From NCBI GenBank assembly GCA_018398805.1, contig JAGFBZ010001926.1, positions 992,001-1,056,000 of the forward strand: a stretch of 64,000 nt of DNA, in the 5' to 3' direction. The translations under genes were made by a program, and so were the position numbers. Below the pieces are notes generated by a model. That model was not told where the DNA came from. It did not search any database and worked only from the letters and a program-made list of their open reading frames with translations. This document shows positions 50,701 through 62,200 of this stretch, in pieces; positions within the stretch are counted from its first letter, which is position 1; each line of letters starts with the position of its first letter. Origin of the DNA: Hirundichthys speculiger. Taxonomy: Eukaryota > Chordata > Actinopteri > Beloniformes > Exocoetidae.

Positions 50701-52095
50701 CAGCATTAGTAGTGTGTTATGTTCAGTCAACAGCTTGCCTACTCTGTGCTGTTCTCCTAAAACTGTGATGTAGCACCATAGATCTGTCACTGTGTTGTTT
50801 CGGCTGGTTTGGGCTTCCACCCAAACCATCTACACATCTTGAAACTGGGTAGTTCATTCCTCATTATGAATTGCGTGAATTACACAGTGACTCTCCAGGG
50901 CACATTAAGACTATTCTGACTTCTAAAACTTCTCTGAGCTCATACGTCGTCCAGAAACTTCAAGCTGTTCATGATTCCTCAAGACACCACAGTGGTTTCA
51001 CACGGGGAAGTTAAACAACTGTTGCAAAGCAGAAGCATGGTTTAAATACAAGACTGTCTTAAGTTGATTGGTCTTCAAGACACATATACTTGAAATTAAT
51101 TCCATACATCAGGAAATGTTTTTAAACTTTAACTCAAAATAATAATGAGGTGATAAACCATCTGGAAGGCAAAATGAAAGTTTTGCTCAGTCTGGCAAAA
51201 AAAAGTTTAACAAAACTTGTTGTTCCCACAGTTTTTGAACACAACTTGAGGCTTTTGTTGAAAAATGAAGAAAATGTTGATTGTTTTTAACTTATTCAAA
51301 TACTGACTGATGAAATGCAAAAGTGAATTTAAGACAGATCATTTTTAATTTCAAGAGGGATATCTGCTATCAGAAGACCTACAGTTTAAATTGAATATTA
51401 TGTTGAATATTAGCTCATTAGCTGTACCCGAACAAATAAAGATAAATGTATGAAGCTAAGATAAATACTTGAATTAAATGAAGATGAATTTCACATAATA
51501 GCAGTAGATTCAATACATGGTATGTGGCAGTCATTGGACATGTGCTCTTTTCATCGTCGTTAAACGACAGCATATTTGGAAATTGCACAGGATTAGTGAT
51601 GACGGCGGCAGCGCCATCAGTGGAGACTGAGGTCCTGCTTCACCTTCTCTGACTTACTATTCACATCCCCTGATCCACGTAAAGATGTTTTCCTTAGAAA
51701 TTAGCTTATGATGTAGTTTGTAGCATGAAGGCTAATCATCCCCCTTGCATGGGGGTTCCCCCCTGGGACATATTCAGGGGCCCTCGTTTTATTCTCTCAA
51801 TATAGCGTGATAATAAATAAACCCTTAAACCCTCTTTGAAAAATATTCCCCTGGAGTAGTTCTCCTTTAGGCAGCACATTTCCTCCAATGACAGATTGGT
51901 AATAACTTCATTCATGTTGTAAAAAAAAGAGTGTGCTTATGAGTTGCTTCACTCAAGCAATTATTATGTGTTTCCACGACAACTGCATTGCTAGTAAATA
52001 CATAAGAAAATGCCATATACTCTAGACTATAGGGCACATCCCAGTGCTTGATGGTCACAAACCATCAAATGACAACATTAAAAAAAAAAAATTCA
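47701..52095. other. Gene-free stretch, nothing recognised
   Basis: No exon with splice borders or known domain. Open frames such as those at 49.65-49.94 and 50.0-50.6 kb lack motifs; GGHDFF at 50.4 kb on the minus strand superficially recalls the HDAC EGGHD motif, but the flanks do not fit. Confidence 0.45.
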
Positions 52096-52640
52096 GCTGA
52101 AAAGCAAAAGTCTTTTTGGCATGAGCTTGGGGAAGGAATCACATCCTGACAAGCCCTCGGGGTGTCATTTTGCTTTGGCACTGCATTCAGGCAACACTTA
52201 CAAATATATTCTGTCAAAAGTAGCTGCAGCATGTCAACCTGGTTTACAAGCTCTGCTTTGGGAAGGTATGAAGGAGGGAGACATATTAAAATGCCTGGTC
52301 AGAAGAATCAAAGCAAAGAGACAGTATCCCAGGGTCACAGATCACATTTGAAGGTATTTTCACAGACGGGAGAGCTCACGTTTGCCTATTCTCCCCATTC
52401 CCTCGGTGGAGAAGCCGCATCCCTGAGCCACTGCGCTTCCTCAGTGTCACCTATCAGCTTGGTCAATCAGTGGCCAAGATAAAGCAGCTACTAGAGCTGG
52501 ATGGCCTTTGAACACAGCGGGGGGAGAGCTCCCCCAGGTCTGTTATCTCATTAAACTTGAAAAGGATATTAATCCCTGAAAGGCTGAGATAACAGTATGG
52601 ATGACACCAGTCAGGGGGACTGACAGTAATATGAATGCTA
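52096..52640. promoter_or_regulatory. Candidate conserved non-coding block F with inverted GATA pair
   Basis: A 10-base perfect inverted repeat, TGTTATCTCA (52541-52550) and TGAGATAACA (52585-52594), brings two GATA cores face to face across 34 bases that also hold ATTAAAC, GATATTAATCC and TGAAAGG. Just upstream is the near-palindrome GGGGGAGAGCTCCCCC. The surrounding 500 bases are repeat-free and of high complexity. Best read as a candidate enhancer. Confidence 0.35.
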
Positions 52641-55600
52641 TCTGTGTGGGGTCATCAATGGTTCATCTCAGGAGACAGGAGAAGATCTGGAATGCATAAA
52701 GAGATTCTTTTTTGTGTTTATGATGTTAGTTGTGGGTCAGTTGTTTTTTTTTTTGTTATTTTTTTACAAGGAACTGCAAAAGCAAATTTTTATGAAAGCG
52801 AAATTAATGAAAGAAAAAAATTACATAACAGATGTGTCTGTGAGGCCAAGAAAGAAATGTAAGCCTCAAAGACACCACAAAATAAAAAAAGATCCAAATG
52901 CATCTACCGCTCAGCCATCTGACATCACACTTTTTTCTCCTTTCTCTCTGAGGCCTTTTTTCACGCGAGCACGCAAAGCCGTCTCTCCTTTTACTGCCAG
53001 TGCTGCACTGTCCCACACCTCGAGCATGGTTAACAGCGCACGGAAAGAAAAACACCACATTTTACAGCTAAATGCCAGATTCATACAAATCTTGACAGGC
53101 ACAAAAGGGAGCTGGAAACTTAAATGTGCTCTGTCATCCTTGACTTTGGTGGGCAAGACTTTAGAAAAGTTCACCTGACAAATGACTTCCTCATTTACCT
53201 CAAACTGTGAGACAAACTTATTTATATATGTCAAACTCTAATATAAGCAAAATGAGGACAATTTAAAAATAATAGAATGCCATTAAACAAAGTAGCGTTA
53301 TGGCACGTTGTAGAAATGTAGAAATGTAGAAATGAATTTACAAATGAAGTAGCCAAGAAAAAGCATGAAGCCAAATATATTTCAGTGTGAGTTCAGGGTT
53401 GATTTTTCTTTTTTTTTTTCACAGTATTTGATCAAGCTCAAATAATGCAACTCAAGTGGTTCTTGATCTCCTTCCACTCAGCAGGAACCAAAACAGTCTC
53501 CTTGAGTAGATTGTCATTTTTTGGAATCGATAGCACTGTGTATTTCATCAAACTGAGCAATCATCGTGAAAGTAACAGATGGTTTTAGAGCCAGATTGGA
53601 TCTAGTAACATCACTGGATTTTTGTAAAATCACACCCTGAGTCTGTGCCCGCGCGTTTATGGAGGACAGAAGGGTTCTCTGGAGAAATGCAGGTCGTCAA
53701 AACTTTTCTTGCTGAACAAGTTCATCAACAGGTGTACATTAAAATCATCACCTGATTATTAAACGAAGCAGCAAAAGTCAATGTTTCCACAGCTGGTCTG
53801 TGTTAACAGGAAAACTCTTGCCTTTGCTGGGTCAGGATGACCACAGCTGCCAGGTAAGGTTCAGGCTTCTACTTCAGCAGTTAAATTCCATCATGTGGGA
53901 TGCTATTTGGAAGTTTACGCCGACGAATTTTGTTATTTCAGTCTGGAGTAGGTAAAGTTCTTACTGAGTTGGTCAACAGACTTACCCATACATCATAACC
54001 TACATGTTTACACAGCGGTGCGTGTGGTAGACTCAAGGTTAAGTCAGTAATGTAGGAAAATGTTAGGACATCTCCTCCGGTAGAAACTTTGCCCACATGG
54101 GAAGGATGTCATCTCGTTCTGCGTGGCCCTCTCCACAAGATCACCCCCAAAATACTGGCAGTCATATTTTTTAATCAGCACTCCAGACAGCTAAAATATT
54201 AATGTATCAAAACCAGACATAACAAGAAGGCAGTATGTTCAATCTCTGCTTTTCGATACCTTTCAGTTTTATAACAGGGCTCGCCAACGCCCAGAGCAGA
54301 AAGCAGTTTATGCTCAAATTCCAAGTCAATCTGTGTCACTCTGTGACTGCAGCTCGCCCCGCCAGCCGTCTTAATTCTTTTCCCTCTTTGATACAAAACC
54401 CAACCCAACCCTAACCCAGTTCACAAGAGGTCATTTTTGGGACATGAATGGATATGGCTGGCAAAGTTACACTGCAACAAACAATATTATATAAGCCATT
54501 TATATTATCTTATAATTGTACTTCAAATCAAAAAGCATAGGAATCTAACTAGAATCAAAGTTTCTGTTGTAAGAGGATGTCCGCAGCTGCTCTTTCTGGC
54601 CTGCTAACATGGCAGTCAAAAACTATATCAGTGTATCGCAAGGTCATTTCAAACAGCTTTTCTAAGGAGAGATGGAAACCCAAGCCCAGGTAAACATGGA
54701 TTCCTATCCCAGAGCTCCAGATCATTCGTTGTTCTGGATTGGAAAAATAATAGAAAAAAAAAAAACGTTTGCTGTGTGCTGCTCTCTTTCTGGCAATCCA
54801 TTACAGTTTCTGGACGTTATTCCCAGTTGTGGTCAGTTAAGTGGTAAAAAAGCATTTTGGTGAACAGCCTGCAAAGCTCTGGTGACAAACGACAGTGATT
54901 ATCAGTGCAGCTGTGGTTACATTGTTGAGTTCACTGGCTGTAGGGGTTGTGATACTCACATAAATTCTGTACTGAGTTCTCTTTATCTGCACTACACTGT
55001 TAGTGATCACATAACCCTCATCACACCGAATAGCTGATCAAAGTTTAGCCTTCAGGAGTGTCATCTCACCTTCCAAGCCAGTCAGTAAAAACCATCAGAT
55101 GTGTCAGGTGAACTGTCACTGTCAGTCCATGGCAATGGTAGCCATGACGACCTGCTGTTGATGTTACAGTGAGCGAGGAAGTTTATATATGGTTATATAT
55201 TCGCCCTCTTTGCTTTATGTAACACCTGGAGGAATCTCATTATCAATGTATATATAATGTATATGAGATACTCTAAATTCATTCAAAGAAAAGTGAATGT
55301 TACATAATGCTACATGTCATAACATTTATTCTGATTGCATTAAAGAACTAGTCCACAAGCTTTCCTGGGGTGTTTTGTCCGATAGTACAGAAATTCAGAG
55401 ATAATATACATCAGCAGCTAAATAAAAAAGGTGTAATAACAGAGCATAAATAAATGAATATCAATCACATGCACACTGAAATTAATCAGCAAACCAAGAA
55501 ATTAATCAGAAAATATCAAAGATTTGTCATCAGTAGGTGGCAGATTCATTGTTCCCTTGTATTTTTATCCTGTTTCTGAAAGTGTTGACGTGCTGCGTAA

Positions 55601-57535
55601 AAGTAAGTTTTAAAAAACAATACAATTATTTGCAAATCATTGAAATGCTTTATTTAAATAAAAAGACTACACACCTTTCAGAAAATGAAAGTTTTCAATC
55701 ATCTGGAGATGTGGCTGAACTTGAGGGATATATTGGACATTAATGTGTCATAAAAATTACTGCATAGGCTCAACACGTCTGAAAACTGTTTAAGTGAACA
55801 CAGTTCATCATCACATCCAGGAATAAATCTTTACCAAACAAAGACATTTCTTATGTAAATAATATTCAGAAACATCTTGTCTGAGCTGGAGTTTATTTAA
55901 AATGGACTGAAAAAAAGTGGATAGTCCCCGGTGGTTTATGAAATTAAAAAAAATCCTTTATGAGTCATAGATATAGTGATCCCAGGTTAAAGAGGAGAGG
56001 GACCATCAGCACAGAGTTGCATACGATCTGCAGGAGCACATGGCACTCTGTTAAAGATCTGTTAAAGTGCTGTGAACACTAGACGATAAAAACAGTGCTA
56101 CTATCCACACTATCTCTGTCTTTCTTTTTCCTTTTTTGTCACAATGGCAGATATTTGTTATTTTTTTGTTATTGGGTGTGCTGTCTTGTGTGCAGGATTG
56201 ATCCATCTCACATTTGATACATTTGATTTCTGCAGAAAATAAACTGATGTTGGCAACTGCTCTGATGCGTCACAAACAGGAAGTTGCTGGAACAAATCAT
56301 AATGATTCATGTGGCTTTAGTCATGGGATCCAGTTCATCTAGTACAAATGTATTTTAGCCCTGAATTTTTTACGTGTTATCAGCAGCACCAGAGTCTTTT
56401 ATTTTGACTGTCCTGCATCCACAAAGCTCCTGTGATTGTTAGTTCATCATATGGCACACATTTCTCAGTATTATGACCCACCAAAGTCATTATTATCACA
56501 CATTCTTGTCCTTAAGTGCACATTAGCATGAAAACATTGCTTTCTGTTGCACTGTAGGTGATAAAGTCCAAATGAAAAAAATGCAGACCAGTTAGAGGAA
56601 ATGGCTTGTCTTAAGTCTTTCTTACCGCCTTACAGCTTTAAAAAATGCTTGTTTGCTTTTACAACTGGGTCTGTGAGCAGCTGGGGAGGGGCAGCGCAGA
56701 TGGATTTGGGCTTCGTTATTTTTTTCTCTCTTTGTAACAGCTCATTTAAAATTACAAAAGCCCGAAGCCAAAGAAAGATGGAACCTACTTTAAAAAAAAA
56801 AAAAAAAAAAAAAAGAATCAGTGTCTAATTCAAGTGAAATACTTCCTAATGAAAGGTAACTCTACACCTTTGTGAAAATACTTTGGGAGCTCTCATCAAG
56901 GTTTCATGAGCAAGCTTGTAAGTTAAGATATAATGTGCTATTGTGTAAAATATACAATCTGTTAAAGACCGGTCCTACCTGGGATATATAACTACTCAGA
57001 GTTAAACACTTAAACTAGGTCATCATGTCATCTTTAAATTCTCTGTGTTTTTTTCAGAAGAGCAACATTAGACCATTCCAGCTTCATCCTTGCGTGTATA
57101 CTGAACCAGGTCATTCCCATGGACTAAGCTTACTGTGAAATTGCTTAAACTTGGTTTGAGAGTATTCACGCAAGTCATATATCACCGGCACACAGCTCAC
57201 CTTATCTTGACTGTTTTAATGCTGCCACACGAAGCCGTGCTTGTTCACATCAAAGAAATGTTTTAAAAGTTCCTAAAGCTCCCTTGAAAGGATTACATAT
57301 AGATCTCTTGAAAATAAGCAGCTGGGCTGTTGAAACTATTGTGGGAAAAACAGGTTGATCGAATCATTTAAGCAGCTGATTTGAGATGTTTACTACAAAT
57401 TTTCTTAAAGTACTTTTATAGTACTTTTTTTTTTATCTTTAAAAGGTTATTTAAATCTCAGTGAAGTACTTTTGTTGCACTCCTCTTCATGCAGGTGGAA
57501 GAGATGGAAAAACAGAAAATAACTGAAGATGCAGG
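52641..57535. other. Gene-free stretch; minor repeats
   Basis: No convincing exon. Includes a short telomere-like run, CCCAACCCAACCCTAACCC (54399-54418), and ATTATTTGCAAATCATTGAA (55625-55645) with AT-rich flanks, like the end of the Tc1-like family seen elsewhere (weak). An A-run lies at 56793-56814. No HDAC-domain motif was found on the minus strand. Confidence 0.4.
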
Positions 57536-57539
57536 AACT

Positions 57540-59202
57540 CCAGAGGTAAATTAACTTTATTATTATTATTTTTTTTTTTTATAAAAGAAAGGTTTATCAC
57601 GCAAGGCAACAAAGAGAAGAAATGCAAACTGCTATGAACAGACCACAGGACCGCCCAAATTCCCTCCACCTCCACCCCCAACTGGCAGGAAAGGGGTTCT
57701 CATTACAACAAAATCAAAGAAGCAAGAGAACAAGACTCACATTGTTCTGATTGTGTTTACTTACACTAAAAACATTAAAACTGGACGATCTGACTGTACA
57801 GTATAAGACAGACAATTTTGCTTTTCACATGAATTCATACATAGAACCTTACACTAGCCTTTTTCACATTTAGTCGATGGTACAAATGAAACTGGATAGT
57901 TTACGACTATGCAATACATTTGGCTGATCACTTTAAGACAGACTATACATGTCACAATGGGCACTTTCTGGGGAAAAACGGGCTCACAAAGAAAAAAAAA
58001 AAGAAATAAAAAGTCCAGAACAAGGTTGTTTTTTTCCCCCCTTTTTAAAAATTTTTAAAGTAACATCAAACCTGCATGTTGATGTAAGCATGCCACTGGG
58101 GAATACGAAGGAAGTGATTCCCTTTAAAAAAAGGACTCCCTTAACCATATCCCAACTCACTTTGTAATTCGCTTTGACAGTAAATCAATTCTCAAGCCTG
58201 GCCCCTTGGACTCCTCCAACCTTAAGTCCTCCTCTCTCAACATTCCTGCACACATGAATCACTCCAACTCCTGGCTTCTAGAAGGCATTTCCTGCCCGAC
58301 CTTCTCTCTTTCTCTCTTTCGCTGTCTGACTCCTCTGCTGAAAGCTGGGCAAGAACTCTGTTGAGCTTTGATTTGGACCCAGAGGGGAGAGGGAGGAGAG
58401 CTCAGCTTAATGCAAGGCTCTGGCTCTGAGACCGCTCCGAGAGAGAAAGAGACATGGAGACTTGGGATGTGTTGGGAGATGCATGCACACCCAAGCAGGG
58501 ATTTAGTGCTTTATCATTCAAATTGCAATGTGAGCAGCGGACCATATTCCAGTGGCAATATCACTTCTTCTACAAAAGTATGCCCTACGGGAGAATCCTG
58601 TCTCAGGATTTAAGTATACATTCTAAGACAGATGTTCATTATTTCTGCTATGAAACCATGTAACACTGAACATTGTCACAGATTTCCAAGAATAATGAAG
58701 TTATGTAGTGCTAAATTTCCTTTCAACACTACAAAGACTTGCTGATAGCTCTCCGTCGTAAAGCGGATAGTGGAGCATTCAAATACTCAATGGAAAATAT
58801 TTACATCAAGGGAACATAGGGAGGGTCTTCAAAGCTGTACACCTGCTCAAGCTTCCTTCTCGAAATCATCTTTAATGCTAAATCCACAGTATATGTACAA
58901 ACATCTTTTTGTCAGTTCAGCAGACTTGGAAAGACCAAAGCAGATCTGAAAAAAGTACGGTCTAAATCACCTTCATATTTACACAAGTGAAACTTACATA
59001 TTTTACAGAGATCACTACACAAAGATCACTAACAGATTCTTAAGAGTGTAGGATAAGTGAGGCTGCAACTGAGTGAAGAGAACTCACGTCGTGACAGGGA
59101 GAGATGGCCTACTGTGCAATGGCTGCAGTGCGTGCATGTGTTTAGGTGTGGATGCACACGTTTGTTAATGCTGAACGTGGATGAGCTCATTCTCTTCCCT
59201 CC
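57540..59202 (-). other. hdac9: Probable hdac9 3' UTR (MITR-type terminal exon)
   Basis: Directly after the hdac9 stop codon on the minus strand come about 1.65 kb without exon-like frames, ending near an AATAAA on the minus strand (TTTATT at 57556-57561) within an AATAATAATAATAAAG run. This is inference: the signal is in simple sequence and the cleavage site is unknown. Several short TTTATT sites further right could serve for shorter transcripts. Confidence 0.4.
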
Positions 59203-62200
59203 TCAGATCATGGCTCTTATCACCAGTCTCCCTTTGACTTGGTGGAGATAGGTACTCTGTTCTGGATCTAAGCGCTGATTGGACAGACCCTCGTCTTCAC
59301 TATCAGCTGGCTCCTCCTTGACCTTGATGACCCCACAGTGAGCATCTGGAATCTCGCTGCTCGAGCCACTGCTGCTGCTGCTGCTAAGCGTGTGCTTCCG
59401 AATGACTCCTCCAGGGGGCAGTCTGTCCTCCTGCATGCTCTCTGTCTCCTCTGAGTGCTGCTGTTCCTCCTGCTCCTCCTCAGATTCCTGCAGGTGTGAA
59501 CTGGGCTGACGGAGCTGCTCAATGGACTTGGATAACAGCTGCAAAACACATAAGCTCAACATTAATGGTGACATTCTGCAGCCAGTGATCTTTAACAGTC
59601 AATATAATAGAATCACAATTTAGTTTAAAAAAAAAAAAAAACACTTCCATCCAAAAAAAAGGTAACTGCTCCTTTTTTTTTTAAACTGCCACAAATTTGT
59701 GCAATTAGAATTACTGAACATTTATTTAACAGACAGAAGTACAATGAAAAAAACCGATGTCTTTATTGTGCCACTTTATTGTATTTATAAAATGTATTGA
59801 TGCTGGTAACATACTCATGAAAAAGAGTTTAATCAGACTTTTTACTTGTTTGAGTCTATTATTGCAACTCGACAGCAGTAAGAATCGACACACTTGTTGT
59901 CGTCTGATTGTTCTCTTTATGATGCGCAGTACATTTTCAACGGGATACCAGTTCTGAGTTGCAGGCAGTTCAGTCAAGCATCCAAAGTCCATGTTTATGA
60001 AGTCACATTGCTGTAAGTTGTGCGTAATGAGCTTTGACATCATTCTGCTGAAATAACCACAGAGGCTCTGGCAAAAGACGTCCCTATGATGGTAACACAG
60101 TCTCCAAAATTCCACGCTTCTGCATCAGTGATGCCTTCACAAATATGCAACTCATGCATCCAATAGGAACTGACGCACCCCAGATCCATCACAGGATGAT
60201 CTGTCTCATCTTTGGCATTCATTTTTCCAAAGAGCAAGCTAAATATGGACTCCTCTGAACACAGAACATGTTTTCACTGTCATGTGTCCACCTGAGAGGA
60301 GATTTTTCCAGAAGAATTCATCTGGGCTTCTGTTGTCGATACAGTATATGGCTTCCTTCTTGTGTAGTACAGTTTCACATTATATTTCTGGATACAGCAG
60401 GAGACTGTGCTGAGTGACAGGGTTTTTATGAGGTACACCAAGGCCATGTGGCCATATTGATCACAGTGGCATTATGGTTTTATCATCCAGTTCTGCCTGA
60501 GGCTCAAAGGTCATGACATTCAATAGCAGTTTCCAGCCTTGGCCTTTATGCAATGAAATTTACAGAGACTTCCTGATGCTTTTTACAATACTATATACTG
60601 CAGGTGCAGTACAATATATCTCACTGTCTGAGACAACTCTCATTGAAATGCTGTAACCCGAGCTCCAATCGCTGTTGAACAATACTTCTACTTTGGCGTC
60701 TAAGGTCCAACATCATCATTCCCCACAGATAATACATATGGTACGTTGAGATATTGGACAAAAAACAACTAAATTCCCCTTTACTAATCCTTAGGTTCAA
60801 AGTCTGCAGTTATTTTTGAAAATCAGCAAGCTTGGCAGTTGTGCATCAGTTGTCAAGGCATAGATGGGGTCAATTTGCACCTTAAACAGATGAAAAGCTC
60901 CTTGTCCTGACCTAGGACTGGAGTCACCTCATTTTTTTCTAACTTATTAATTATTCTCTGAGGTGGCTTAGCACAAAGACAGAGGCTTTGGTGGATGCCT
61001 TTTATACCTAATTATGTCACCCTCACCTGTCACCGAGTCGTCTGCTGCTTGAAGAATCCTCCAGAATGGTATTACTTGTATATTCTTAAAAAATACATTT
61101 CTTTTCTTTTATTCTGCTGTTTTTGATTGGGTTTCTGGCATCAAATTCCAAATTAGCTTAAATTTTCTATATCCTAAGAAGTGAGTAGCATGCATTTTTA
61201 GAAGCATTTTTTATTTATTTATTTATTTTTTAAACAAAACATTTGTTCAAGGTTTGACTTTTTTTAAAAACACAAGTACAGTCACTGGACAGCCATGTAA
61301 TAATACTAGATTAAAAAAAAACATAAAACATATCAACTTAGTACTTTGAAGAAGCATTTTGTACTTAAAAAACTAGTTACTGTCAAGCAATTTAGTGAAT
61401 CATAAAACCTAAAAAATACACAATGTGTTGGACAATTTAGGACAAACAGAGCGCACTTATATGTTGCTAAATCAACTCTGATGCTGAGTTTAGCCTATAA
61501 ATAATGGGAATCAGTGTATTAAATATGCCCTTAAACTGACATGTATAAACAAGCAGCTGTGTGTATAAAAGCAAATGTAACTTCAGTAAAAATCAACAGA
61601 AAGGTCTCTGTTGGCTTTGGTAAGCGGGGTAAGCAGATTAGACACCCTTCCTAACTTTTCAGGTGAACTAATAAACTTTCAGTTAACCGTGACTGGAAGC
61701 AAGTAGGTGGATTGGTGTCACTCAGTTGCATAATAAAATAGAGATCAGAATACACAGGTCTCTCAACGTCAATGTTTTTTCCAAGAAAATTAAAGATTGT
61801 ATTTTGCAATCTCTAAAGCCACTGATCTGATGCAGGGCGAGTCTTATTACATGAGCAAAGAAAGGATAACAACAGATCATTGCTCGTTGTGTTCTGTCAT
61901 AGTGACCCAATGCCCCATTTATGAGCATAATGCATAAAAGCACCCTCAACCTGGGCAATTTAGAGTTTCACTACATCAGCGTTTCTTTCACACTTCATCA
62001 ATGAGGGTTCAATCGAAGCATCAATTCCCCATGTTGACACATTGCACCTGGAAGTGTCAGAGATGTCAGCTTTAGAGGGCAGGTTTGCATGAATGAAAAA
62101 CAGATTTTAATAGATTAATACTGGAAAATGTTTAACAGAGGCTTTTGAATCTCAGCCTAAGAAACCATGCTATATTTCTAAAGAAGAACTATTTGGTGCC

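Noticed and set aside
54399..54418. Telomere-like CCCAACCCAACCCTAACCC
   Set aside because: Fewer than three true CCCTAA units; too short to be an interstitial telomere.
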